Below, one piece after another: positions 21,230 to 41,428 of a DNA stretch of 64,000 bases. Source of the stretch: Azolla caroliniana. Its lineage: Eukaryota; Polypodiophyta. The stretch lies in contig JBHGNT010000003.1 in NCBI GenBank assembly GCA_043228905.1, forward strand, positions 24,056,001-24,120,000. Direction: 5' to 3'. A program made the translations under genes and the position numbers. The first letter of the stretch is position 1. The number at the start of each line of letters is the position of its first letter. The notes below the pieces were generated by a model. It did no database searches. It saw nothing but the letters and a program-made list of their open reading frames with translations, and had not been told where the DNA came from.

Positions 21230-24200
21230 TTAATGAAAAAGTCGAGGCCGTGAACGGAGAGGAACTTTTCCTTTTAGCTTTAATCGACGATAAGCTTCAC
21301 GAATATGGCATGGCCTTGTGGGACCTGTCTCTTTCCTTTCAGTCATTACTACTCTTCCTGCAACAAAACCAATGAAAATTGAAATTTTTCATCAGTTTTG
21401 AATACATAACTTAGAGAAAGTATGAAAAGATAAGACCAATTGAAAAAGGACATTGTGTATAATTGACATTTTAGTTTTTACCCATCTCAACAAGCTCTCC
21501 AACAAACATTTTTGCAATTCCTGACATCACTATAGTCATTGGCATCGAGATGGCACAGCCTGCGACACTTTGCAGAAGCTACATTCAAAATTGGTTCCAT
21601 CAGAAATACAAACAAATAACACTATGATAGCCTAGATAAAACCATATCTACATTCATGCACTTGCATCACAAGCAAATAACACAAAAGGATGGTGCTAAG
21701 ACTGCCATCTGTATTGATAGGCTAGTAGGATATCTACATCCAACGCATTTTCATCAATACAAAACATGTGGCTCATAAAGGTTGTTAATATAACCATTTA
21801 CATCCAGATGCACACCCCATCAGAAAAACACAATCAAACAACCCGCTTGCTAATCTAACCACCTATATCCAAAGGCATAACCATCAGAATACAACACAAA
21901 TAACACGGGCAGATTTATTGGATAACCATCTACATTGAAAGGGATTTCCATCAGACCAAATAAAACATAAAGATCGGTAAGATAACCATCCATAATCAAA
22001 GGCGTCTCCTTTAAACAATCAAATAACACACAAAGATTGGTACGCTAACGACTCATATTCAAAGCCTCGTCCAAATAGAAACACAGACAAATAACACAAA
22101 TGTTTCTAATAAGATAATCATGTGAACACGAAGGTACTTCCACTGGTAACATGAAAAAACATATAAAGGCTTGTAAGAATATAAACCATCCACATCCAAC
22201 GACAATTCCTTTGGAAATACAAAAAAAATTATACAGAAAGAATGTTACGATAACTCTGCCCCAGATACGATTATGAATTCTCATATTATATGCACAGCCT
22301 TCAGTTGTTTAAACGTTTCAATATTGTTCTAGTTTGCAGGAATGTTAAGATAATTTTACCCTAGATACGATTCTGAATTCACAAATGATATACACAGCCT
22401 TTAGTTATTTAAACATTTCAATATTATTCTAGATTACTTGTTTAGTATTAAAACGACTTTGCTTTTTAGGTCATATTCTACAACTAGAACCTATTTGTTG
22501 TACATCTCCTTGTTTACTGTCTTAAATTCTTGGGATAATCAAACATCACATTGTTTGCAAGTTATTGGAGCCTATTACTTCTTAATTCACAAAAAATGGT
22601 TAACAATTTGCAACAATGTTCACATGAAGAAGCAGAAACTAATGGACATAGCTGAAGGGTTTCGTGCAATTCTGGCCTGAAATTTATGTACATGAACTGA
22701 AATTGGAGAGGATATGTGTCACTGTTTAGGTGTTCTTAGAGTTGCCAGTGATAGACAACTAGGCATGAAATATTTGGCAACTAACCAGGAATATGAATAC
22801 AACATTCGAATTTTGGATTGGGCTTCATAAGTTCCATGGATCAAGTGGTATTTTCTTTAGGCAATCCATCTTTTGAATGTATTTTTATTCTCCTTTTCTT
22901 GCTACCTTCTTTGTAGGAAGGTTTCTCACCACTATTCTTAAATTGTCACGATCCAAATTAGAAACAAACCTTTGAGGGTATGAGTACGCTGTTTAGACCT
23001 AATGCAAAGGTCCTGAACTCCAGGTGTGATACAATTATCCAAAGTAGAATATATAATTGGTTATGACAGGCTTTTATGTAAGAGAAGGAACTAGACGTTA
23101 ATGATATATTCTCATCTAGGGTTTAGAAGACTACTTTAAGGAAAACTGTAAAGCTTGGTCAGTTATGAGGATCTGTGGCTTGTACATATGGAATCTGGAT
23201 GTCAAGTCAACTTCTTGTATGATGCTTTATATGAAGACATTTACATGAAGGAAAGCAAGGGGTGCATAGTTCAAGTTAAAGAGAAATTGACATGTAAACT
23301 CAAGGTTAAGTCTAGAAACTCGCGAGGCTACAGAGATAGTGGCGTAGAGCAGTGTCTTTACATAAAGAAAATATCATAATCTCATGTGTAAGCTTTCTTA
23401 TCTTGATGCTTCATTGATTGCTGATATTTATGAGGATACAGTAATGCATAAGACCTTTGAGCGAAAACCAAAAGGTCTTGGCATCACAATACTAGAGCAT
23501 AGAGTACGAAGTTGATATATATGTCAAAATAAAAGCATGTTAACCTTGCATATAGAGACAGTTGAGTAATCATAGAGAGAGGCTCCAAGAGGAACCTGCT
23601 GTCTCCAACAATAAATTGTTCCAATCCACGAAACAATAATTTGCCTAGTTGTTTTTATTATTGAAATTTTGGGAATAATGTATAGTTCGATGCTTAATTT
23701 AATCATAAAACCTCCCAATGATGGATCTACTTGTTTTCTTGTGTTGTACTCATGAAAATACAAGGACTTTTTTAGTACGAGTAACAGAATTAATTCCGTT
23801 AAACGAAGTGGTTCTAATGATCATTAAAAAACCTAACTACCTCAGACAAGAAACCCTTCTTTATGGCTCTTCTATCTGTTAGATTGCTTACAAACATTAA
23901 AATTGTTACAAGGATATCCAGAAATTCTCATAAGGGTATTGTAAATGAGCCTTGAAAAGTTCATAAGAACTTCCAAACCTATCCTATCAAAATGCTTTTG
24001 CATCTGCTTGACTCTATAAAAACATTAAAATTAATTATAATATAATGAAAATCGAACTGAATGCTTAAAACAGACATTTTCGATTTTACAAAAATACAAT
24101 TGTATATAATATTTAAACATCATATAAAGTAATTAATCAGACACACAACGCTTTTTACAAACATTGCATTTCACCACAGAAAAATGTACCCGTCTCATAT

Positions 24201-25472
24201 TCGCCTTTTGGAATCCCGATCTTCGATAGCACTCATAGCGACTCATTTGTTCAGCTGTGAACTGAGACAAGATCCTTCTGGAAAACACAATGAAACGGTG
24301 GTCACGAGCTCAAAGGTATGGTGTACGTTTACCCGCTCAAAATATGAAATTTTTGTTACTTTAAAATGCTCGTCATTATCTCAACAAAGAAATAATTTCG
24401 TGTTTCATTTCATAAAACTTGATTTTTGTGAAAAACTATATATGTATGTATGTATGCATAAACTGATTAATATTCAAAAGTACTGTAGATCTTCGAAAAA
24501 CTATGCACTCGATACTTATCTGAACCAGTAAACAAATTACATGTTTCTCAACATAAAACCCACTTTCATGAAAATGTATATCTATTAAAATCAATTTAAA
24601 CTCAAACGTACCCAAGATATTCCAAACTATATGCCCTTCTTAAACGGGTAATACTACAAAGTATTTTTTCGTGAAAATTTAAATATGTTAAAACCAATTC
24701 ATGTTCAAGAACACCATTGAAGATCTGAAATAGAAAGTATTGGTTGATAGAAAAGGTTTAGGGAAAAAGGCATATACTTAGAGCAACCTGAATGGTTCCA
24801 AACAGATTTTAGAGAGAGAAAGCAAACAAATATCAAAATAGAACATGCCTTACACTCTAAAATCAGATAAAACGGCGATATATATGGAAAGGATTTTCAA
24901 TGAAAAAAGAATACCGTGAGTGACATATATACTTACTGCATTTTCTCAGTATCGATGGTCTGAGTCTTTCCAAACTCAATCTCCAAACTCTCTTCATCGT
25001 CATCTTCTTCTTCTTTCATCTTTTCGGATCTTCTGGCAGGAATGATTTTCTCTTCTTCTTCATCGCTACCAATGAATTTTCTCTTCTTCAGCAGTTCTTC
25101 CTTAGTCTTGTCAGCCTCTTCTTCTTCTTCTCCCTCTTCTTCGTAATTTACTTCTTTTTCTTCGTGTCTGGCCTGTCCTCCTTTCTCTTGGTGATTATGA
25201 TTGTGATGTTCTTCTCCCATGTGATCATCTTCTTCATCGATGTCTTCATCACCTGCGTGAGAAATCTTTCCTCTACTCACTTCTCCTTCCCCTTCTCCTT
25301 CTCCTTCTCTTTCTCCTTCTTCTTCTCCTTGTCTTTCTTCTTCACCTTCTCCATCTCTTTCTCTTTCTACTATCAGATCTTCATCGTCATCTTCCTCCTC
25401 TTCGTCATCATCATCTTCCTCGTCATCCTCATCATCTCGTTCTACTGCTGCTGCGATACGCTTGATGACCAT
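21230..25472 (-). CDS. TAF11: TAF11, TFIID subunit (TBP-associated factor 11), four exons
   Basis: Exons (minus strand) 25472-24937, 24277-24190, 21578-21482 and 21357-21230 give 282 aa with matching phases (2, 0, 1) and GT-AG borders (GTAAGT, GTACAT, GTAAAA donors). TAF11 pairs with TAF13 through a histone fold within TFIID and supports TBP binding at RNA polymerase II promoters in the nucleus. Exon 1 encodes a very acidic, Glu/Asp-rich region (residues 1-178). The histone-fold part starts with KMQRILSQFT and MSRYECYRRSGFQ (exon 2), continues with SMPMTIVMSGIAKMFVGEL (exon 3) and ends with VVMTERKE and PCHIREAYRRLKL (exon 4), closing with PRLFH. These match the conserved TAF11 C-terminus. 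At the exon 3/4 joint VETAR of other plants is VEMGR. Intron 2 is 2.6 kb and holds repeats and a copia piece; the other introns are 659 and 124 bp. The ATG at 25472 is the only Met in the acidic exon frame's upstream part. Confidence 0.9.
21600..22210. repeat. Degenerate minisatellite, about 60-65 bp units, in TAF11 intron 2
   Basis: The phrases 'AACCATC', 'ACATCCAA', 'CATCAGAA' and 'CAAATAACAC' return in the same order about nine times (for example near 21600, 21665, 21730, 21790, 21855, 21920, 21980, 22040 and 22180). Divergence between units is high, so the array is old. Confidence 0.7.
22238..22440. repeat. Head-to-tail duplication, 100 bp offset, in TAF11 intron 2
   Basis: 'AATGTTACGATAAC' at 22241 matches 'AATGTTAAGATAAT' at 22341, with the following 'AGATACGATT', 'CACAGCCTT' and 'TTTCAATATT' also repeated in register. 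Confidence 0.88.
23180..23380 (+). mobile_element. Ty1/copia reverse-transcriptase fragment in TAF11 intron 2
   Basis: The plus strand reads LDVKST, then after a one-base shift YEDIYMKESKG, IVQVKEKLTCKLK, and later QCLYIKK. This is the copia RT order LDVKTAFLNG, EEVYMxQPEGF, VCKLKKSLYG, CxYxKK. It is short, frameshifted and lacks the catalytic YVDD box, so it is a dead fragment antisense to TAF11. Confidence 0.75.
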
Positions 25473-26279
25473 GATCTTCTTTCCGTCCTGCTCCGCTTTG
25501 TGAACACAGCAGGAGAAACAGAAACAGAGAGAAAGGAATGAGAATGAAATGTAGTGTTTTTAAACAAAGAAAACAGATATACTAATTTGTGATGACAAAA
25601 CCAAAACCCAAAACACTTGGGAGAGGGAAAAGAAGAAGAAGAAGAAACTCCGAATGCCATCCATCATGATCCCATTCATATCCAAATATGTCCACCAGAA
25701 TGTCCCCCCATCTCAACTTATGGCCACGTTAACCACTCTTTTGGGAACCCTACCCAGCAAATGCTCTAACTAGGACCACATGATTTGACACGATCCTTGT
25801 GGCCAGTCCATTACCGTTGTACATTCACGATCGATCGATCGATCGATGAAACATTATAGCAGTACATTCACAATCGATCGACACAGCATTATTGTATTAC
25901 ATGCACAATCGATCGACAAACCATATGTGTCATGACACGTCCAAACTGTATAATAGAACTCGTTCTATAGTGATTATTGAACTTGCTTGTCTTAGCAAGC
26001 TTGTCCATGCCTACCTGCCCAACCATTAGCCATGTCTGCCTTTTTTTATTCCAAAAAAAACTCCTTCCATTAGTTATAAAACTTTTACATATGACAATGT
26101 TATATACAAATCCCAGTAGGGGCACGACAGTTCCATCTTATATCGAGGCCCGTTGACTCCAGAAAGGGATAGGATGACCATTGTTGGATGAAGGTTAATC
26201 ATTGTCTTCGACTCCATCAGATCCGCCCTTGAGGCCATCATATTGGCTCTTTAGAGTGGCTACAACTTCACTCCATATC
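25473..26279. other. TAF11 5' flank, no gene seen
   Basis: The TAF11 leader and promoter should lie here. A small GATCGATC-rich repeat occupies 25815-25920. The rest is AT-rich with no coding signal I recognise. Confidence 0.4.
25815..25920. repeat. GATC-rich tandem repeat, three units
   Basis: 'TACATTCAC' or 'TACATGCAC' followed by (A/G)ATCGATCGA occurs at about 25820, 25863 and 25898. Units are about 35-43 bp; the first has extra GATC copies. Confidence 0.85.
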
Positions 26280-27825
26280 TCCTACAGTAACACTACTTGA
26301 TGCACGGTTTGATTGGAAAAGACTCGTCTACATTGTTGTTTCCAAAGAATCCAAAGAGCTATTGGGCTGACCAATTCTAGCACAACTTGAGCTTTGGCAT
26401 TAATAGAAGTTGAGTGGATATTATCGATGGTGGAAAACAAAATCCCTTGTGCCTTTATCACTAGTGGCACCCCCTCGTCCCGATGTTCGTACTTGTCAAC
26501 TGGGGCCTACGGTGATCACCAACATACATTTCCCCATTTGATTGTGCCTTGCACTTGGCATAATTGCAATAAGCAACCAACCCCCCTGCCATAGTTGATG
26601 GGTCTTTGGGCAGTCCCACAAAGCATGTCAGATTGACTCTATTATATTTGGGCATGCTACACAATTAGGAGAGTTAAGGATTCCACGCGGCCACACTCCA
26701 ACCAGAAGTGACCTATGTATTACTAGCCATTAGAATGTGGTAATTCGCATATTGTGGTGTTGTTTCTATATATTCTGCCAAAACTCATCCATGGGGAACA
26801 TGATATATTTGCCAAATCTTTGTAGCAACTCTCGGGCGGTTTGAGCAGTTGGAATGTGGCATCTCAATCTAGTTGTGGATTGAAAGAAATGGATGGAGTT
26901 GCTTCCTATACCCGCATAAAGATTGCGCCACGCCCATTGCAAAGGGTTCGAACAGACCTTACATAGCCATGTATTTTCATGAAGACATATGTGTCATTTT
27001 GGTTGTACTTTGATCAGACTAGGGTCTACATATGTGAGTACTCGAATTGCCATGTTCAATGTTGGTACCTCATTGTCTCGCATTTCATGGCCTTGGATCT
27101 TGTCCGATGTTTCCCTACCTCGTGGGATCAAGATGCCCTCCTCTTCGTCGCCTATCCACGTCTTTGTTTTCGTCGCTTGATTAGCAACTTCCCCAAGCAA
27201 TAGAGCATTCATAATTTCAGATCTCATACTAGTCCATCCATCCCTGATTCCATGGAGTATGTTGGCTTGATCTTGTAGTGGCAATGACATAAACCATCTC
27301 CAACATTCTATACTTTTTTGTGAACCTTCTGCAATGCTTCTCAATGATAACCCCTTACTTGATCCAACTAGTTGATTAGATTCACCTATGATACATGGGT
27401 TCCACAAGATGTGTTGACTGAGCTAGGCAGGTTTAGAGTTAGGTTGATCACACTTGAGTCCTCGTCTTATGTCACACCACACCTTCCACATGGATGCACT
27501 GAATCTATCCTCCAATTGGCATGAGAAACTTGGTTTGAGATCCATGTTTAGAATCCATCCCATCGGAGGGGCCCAATTAGCCCCTTTCCGTGGTGTAAAG
27601 TAAGCAAAACATGTTCGCAATAGCATTTTCCAGCATTCATCCCCTGGTTGGAGTCCTCGTACCACAAAATTGGCGAGTAATGCTTTGGACTGTGAGAGGG
27701 GATCATTATACCCAATCCTCCTCTCGACTTGGGTGATGCGAGCACATGCCACACCACCTTGCATCCCATCAAGCCAACAATAAATTCCGTTGAAATACTT
27801 TACCCCTTTGCATCACGAACTTGGG
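26280..27825 (-). mobile_element. LINE fragment, C-terminal half of the RT polyprotein
   Basis: On the minus strand a frameshifted reading gives the post-RT region: SPKSRGGLGI (27.7 kb), a Trp-rich spacer, then HALWDCPKTHQLW (zf-RVT-type zinc finger, about 26.6 kb) and IALWILWKQQCRRVFSN near 26.3 kb. These are hallmarks of plant L1-type LINE ORF2 C-termini. The polymerase domain is missing and several stops and shifts interrupt it. It is a separate copy from the element at 28.9-32.5 kb, since the same C-terminal region is present in both. Confidence 0.82.
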
Positions 27826-28890
27826 ATTGATACATCCACCTGCATAATTCAGAGGAAATCAACAAATAAATTGCCTAAGGCATTGGGTATTTGAATACAA
27901 TGTACACAAACTTCTTTGTACAACAAAGGCCACTCCAATTACATGTATGTCCTAGCATATAAAATTGATGCACACATACACATACATCTTACATAAACCT
28001 TGGATGTCCTATGTTACTACTATATCAATGCTCTTGAAGGACATGACACTTGTAGCCATGTCTGTAGTGACACAAACTATATAAATTTATGAAGTAATGG
28101 CCCATTTCAAACAATCTTCCGCCAGCATAGTAGTGCCAACATAAAGATGAAATTAGTGTGGCACATTACTCTTGTGACCTTTCGACAAAGTGGGGTGGTG
28201 TCTTTCTACTAATAGCCACATTTTCATATCCATAGAATCCATGACATGACTCCTCTATAGCCATCATAAAATCATTCATTACGCAAGTAAATTATAGACC
28301 ATGGTTGGTAGGCGCACAATTAGGGGTATGTGCAATTACCTTACTTTATGCTTTGTCTATATCTTTGTACACCATCAAATTCATGGAAAATTTCCAACTA
28401 ATAAGCTTTTCTCATCCTTCTAGTACATTTGATTTACAAACCACCAAACAATTTCATGCTCAAACATTGGATATATGAAATAAATCTCTGATACAAGTTG
28501 AATAATTGTAGTGGGTGTTTTGAAGTTGTCATTGGATTAACATTCGGACGTCGCATCCAAAAACAGGACCATAAAGTTCATGACATAAGCACATTATTAA
28601 TCATTCTCATAAACATGGTTGGACCATGCGGAGGTTAAGTTGCATGGCCATTAGTTCGTGATGGCTAAAACAAGTGTATGGAATGTCATTTTATGGGCAT
28701 CCTCATTTTGTACATTGTTGTTGTACACAGTGAGAGGAATGTAGAGGAGTGAGTCCAACGAGCACCTTCAAAAAGGTGAGTGAGAAGGCACAAGAGGTAA
28801 TATCTGTTGCATGGAAGAAGATATACCGTGATGGGATGGATACATAAATTGGTCTCGTGGGCGGGTGCGAGTGTTCATTAGGGCATCATG
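27826..28890. other. Spacer between two LINE fragments, nothing recognised
   Basis: AT-rich DNA with no open frame of interest and no obvious internal repeat. It may include further decayed element sequence. Confidence 0.4.
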
Positions 28891-28911
28891 CTCTCTCTCT
28901 CTCTCTCTCTC
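28891..28911. repeat. (CT)n tract at the 3' end of the LINE
   Basis: A 21 bp CT run preceded by 'GGGCATCATG'. A matching CT run borders the other end of the LINE (32516-32544). Confidence 0.95.
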
Positions 28912-31900
28912 AGTAAAAGCACACAATTATATTAATTGTATATGAAATTCACTTAATTACAATGCTTCTTAGTCTCCTCTACCTATCATATGCCTATGTA
29001 GGGAGAGGGACATTCTTTAATGTTGTTAAAAAACCTGAATATGCATTTGAGGAAATGATCCCCACATGCTCTAACATCCAAAAATTCCACATGAGAATAC
29101 CTTTCAGCTTCTTTATATAGGCTTTCACCCCATGTCTATTATCAAACATGAAAGCATTACGCATATTCCAATTGTGATGTAGACCCCAATAACGTAAAAA
29201 TTGGAATAATATCTCCATCTCATCATTTGAACCATTTTGAACATATTGAGAAAAAACCCATTGTTGAGGTCTCAAACAACATCGGGTTAAAACTTGCCAA
29301 ATGTCCGATGAGTACTTCCAAATGGTACACACTATAGGACATTTAATGAACTTATGTGTACTATCCTCCAATGGAACAGTGTAAAAGAAACAAGTGCTAG
29401 ACCATAGTCCTCGCCTCTTTAAGACCGAACCTAATGGGAGCCCACCAATCATGACTCTCCATATGAATATCTTTGCACGAAATGGTAGATGGGAATGCCA
29501 ACCATGTTGTGATATTTTCCACCACCTTGCATCTGACTTACATACATTCCACAACTTCGTTGCTTTAGGAGATAGCCAAGATAATGATGTCATCGCATGA
29601 TGATACAATATATTTGTAGTGACCTATACAATATATTTGTAACCGCCAATCCACCCAAGGTGCAAAATTTGTTTTCAATTGCAAAGATCCTTCCAACAAT
29701 GGTATATCTTGTAATTTCTCCCAAATAAATCCATAATTTGGGGGAATACATAACCATCGCTTGGCATCTTCACATTCCAACAACCTTTGAGATTCATTAT
29801 CAACCACATCTTCCAAATGTGCAATTCCCAATCGAAATAAACGATTGAATTGAGATCTCAACTTCTCTTTCCCATGCCAAAACAACACTTGAGAAGAAAC
29901 AAACAATTCATTTTGTAATGAATTACAATATTTTCGATCACTTGATGGTCCCCATTCAAAAAGAGATAATGCATCTTGCCACGATCTTACCAAATGTTGT
30001 CCACATACAGAATGTCAAATCTTTAGAGGAAAACTTCCATTGAGTAATGACCACTAGGATGCTTGAAACTTTGTTTTCTCGTGCACCAATCCTTCATGCT
30101 TAATAAAATATTGCATCATAGATATCCATGGTTGATCTTGTTGACGTATATTTCGTAATAATGCAAATCTATGAGCCATCAAATGCCTTTCCAAATCCAA
30201 TATTGTTGCACCACCTAACATTTTAGGAGTAGCCAAATGGTCCCATGAAATCCATGTAACTCCCATCATTTCTCCCTTCCACCACAACATGAACCGAATA
30301 GGTTGTAGCATGTTTTGTAATGTCTTCTTAGTCCAAGGTAGTAAATACAAAAAATATAATAACATGGGTATCAAGATACATTGCACCACTTTGAGTCGTA
30401 CATGAAAGGTCCATAAATTGAGAATTCCAATCCATAAATTTGTCATTCAATTTACTACCAATCCAATCAATCAATTGAACATTTGTAACATCAACACCTA
30501 ATGGATAACCCAAATGTCTATAAATTGATCCTCGTGTAATCACTGACCCTCGCCATCCCAAACATTCCAAATCACTCTCCGTACAAGAAATAAGTGTGAG
30601 ACTTCCTCCAAATTATATACAACCCTGAAGCCAAAGCAATTTGATCCCAAACTTGCGTACTCCTTTCAAGATTTTCTTTTGAGGCTTGTAAAAACATAAA
30701 AGAATCATGAGCCAATGCTTGTGTCACCGATTGTCCACCAGAAGGAAGATGCAAACCCACAATACCACCACTAGCCGCAAGATTTGACAACATTACTAAC
30801 AAAGGGTGTGTAACAATAGCAAATAACAATGGGCGTAGTGGACATCCTTGCCACACGGATCTAGTAAGAAACACTTTCGGAGTAACACCGCCATTAAGCA
30901 TCACACGTGAGGTTGCATTTTGCCCTAGCAAAAAGATAAGTCGACACATACGAGGACCAAACCCCATATTATACATCACACCTGAGAGGAAAGACCAATT
31001 AACATGATCATATGCTTTTTCCAAATCTAATTGCACCATAACCATTTCTTGATGTGTATGTCGAGCATAATTGGTAGTCATTTGAACATTCAAAACATTA
31101 TGCAATATATTTCTACCTGTAATAAAACCATATTGAGATGGATGAATAAGTTGAGGCAAGAATTTCTGAGGTCAGTTGGATAATATCTTTGCAAACACTT
31201 TGTACAACCCTCCCATCAATGAAATAGGCTTCCATTGATGAAATGACTCCGGAGATGGTACCTTTGGTATCAATTTGATTAAGCCCACCTTCCAGCTCTC
31301 AAGCATGAAACCAGAATCCCAACATTGTTGAAACATTTGTGTGAATGAGTCTTAAGCATGCAATCATACTTCATAAAAACTTCATTTATAACACCATCCC
31401 AACTAGGGCTTTTACCATTTGGAAGGTGTAACAATACCTTTTCCACCTCAGCTTCTTTAAAATCAACATCCAATTCTTGACAAATATTTATATTCACAAC
31501 ACTCCCAATTACATTATAAAACTCTCGTCATGCTTTCAACACATCCTCATTAATAATCAACTTTTGCCCAATCAAAATCTTAAAATGAGTAATACATAAC
31601 TCAATAACCTTGATTGGGTCTACAACAATGTCATCCCCTATCTTAATTTGTACCACATTTGAACGAGCATATGGTGGTCTTAATCCTTGAAAAAATAGAT
31701 GAAATTGCGATTGATTATCTATAAATCCCTCCTTTAATTGATGTAGTCTTGTATGTTGATAACTTTGACAAGACAAATTCTTCACAATGTCTTGTACTTG
31801 AACTTGAACATCCAAAAGCTCTTCATCATGCGGATTATTCATTGATACTACATTGCATCGCGTAAGAATATATGAAAACTTACCAATCAATTTCTTACGT

Positions 31901-32513
31901 CTTTTAACATTAGTCATACCATACATACGATGAATATTATTGATGTTTTGTAGTGTTGTATCCCATGCATACCATCCTTCTGAAATAACTTGTTCTGAAA
32001 ACATGCCAAATTTTTGTTGCATATAGGCATCAAATAAAGAATGTAATAATAAAGAAGAATTAAACCTCAAAGGAACTTGATCAAGCAATGCTTTGCACAT
32101 ATCTACCCCATGTTTATTAAACTCAAAACATATGGGAAAATGATCCGATGTCACAACCTCTTGCATAATTGAGATATTAAGCATCTATGGCAAAAAGGGC
32201 TTGTCATGCACATTGCATAACATGCATTCTATCTAACCTACTCCATGTTTCCTTATATTGCATAGACTGAAATGCAAACACAACCTCATCTTGATGCAAC
32301 CATTTTCATACATCCAACTTCAAAACCTCTGATGCCAATTTGTCCCAAACTGCTTGCTCAGGAGAATCCATCAATGGGAATTGTGAAGTAGATTGTGAAG
32401 CATCAACACACATATTAAAATCACCCATTAACAAACCAACATGGCCCACTAATAACTGTGGATACATTGAAGACCATAATTCAATGTGTTGATTAACATG
32501 ATTAGGTGCATAG

Positions 32514-32515
<2 letters not shown>
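28912..32515 (-). mobile_element. L1-type LINE retrotransposon, 5'-truncated and inactive
   Basis: Read on the minus strand from 32515: an endonuclease C-terminal part (IYAPNH, LMGDFN) near 32.5-32.3 kb, an inter-domain region (32.2-31.3 kb), reverse transcriptase with QYGFITGR, LDLEKAYDHVNW and WQGCPL (31.2-30.6 kb), GYPLG near 30.5 kb, and a zf-RVT segment FIWRVMIGGLP to HKFIKCPIVCTIW (29.5-29.3 kb). At least six frame breaks interrupt it. The FADD catalytic box is altered to AHDS, so the polymerase is dead. The N-terminal endonuclease part and ORF1 are missing, a usual result of incomplete target-primed reverse transcription. Both ends abut CT runs. Confidence 0.9.

Positions 32516-32544
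<29 letters not shown>
32516..32544. repeat. (CT)n tract at the 5' end of the LINE
   Basis: A 29 bp CT run followed by 'TTGCGATCATCATGATGC'. Together with 28891-28911 it frames the LINE. Confidence 0.95.
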
Positions 32545-32548
<4 letters not shown>

Positions 32549-33094
32549 GATCATCATGATGCAATGTTCTCATCTCACGTCATAGAAATTGTTGGTTGAT
32601 GAATGTGTGCAAGCTCTTTCTGGTATGGATCCACTCCACTATATTATTGGGTCTCTTGTTGGCTTCTTGACACACCAAAGGAAGTAAAGAGTTTGATTTT
32701 GTCAAGGAGTTCCTTCTCATATTAAGCAATCTATGTCAAAGGTATCTAGTCCGGGGACCCATTGACCGTCGCGAGGATAACTACAATTTGTCATTCGATA
32801 GGGATAAGGAGAAATCTCTCGAGTGTAAGTTATGGACACACCAAAGGAGGAGGCGAGAGGCTATGTCCCAATCCCTCCCTCCCTCCCTCCCTCCGTCCAT
32901 TCTATCCTCCATCCATCCCTTCATCATCCATCCGTCCATATATCCATCCATCCATCCATCCATATTATGTATCCATCCATAGAACAAAGACACCCTCTCC
33001 CTCCTTCCTCGCCCCCTTTCTATTCTCACGAGTACAAAAAATTTGAATCACTTCAGATTGAAGCTTAGCTCTCCCTGAGAAGTAACCAGTCATC
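32545..33094 (+). promoter_or_regulatory. Promoter and 5' leader of the AIM1-like gene
   Basis: About 550 bp between the LINE and the start codon. It contains a C/T-rich (CCCT)n-(CCAT)n tract (32870-32980) that ends about 115 bp before the ATG and is probably in the leader. No clear TATA box is visible, consistent with a pyrimidine-rich (Y-patch type) promoter. The open frames here are only the translated simple repeat. Confidence 0.45.
32870..32980. repeat. (CCCT)n(CCAT)n microsatellite
   Basis: Five CCCT-like units grade into CCAT units with interruptions; it ends near 32980. Confidence 0.93.
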
Positions 33095-41400
<8,306 letters not shown>

Positions 41401-41422
41401 ATTGAAGGATATATGGCTTGTT

Positions 41423-41428
41423 AATAAA
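41423..41428 (+). terminator. Polyadenylation signal of the AIM1-like gene
   Basis: AATAAA, followed by ATAAAA, 22 bp past the TAA stop. Confidence 0.55.

Noticed and set aside
32762-33068. Pro/Ser/His-rich open frames ahead of the AIM1 gene
   Set aside because: They translate the CCCT/CCAT repeat in three phases and overlap the probable leader.
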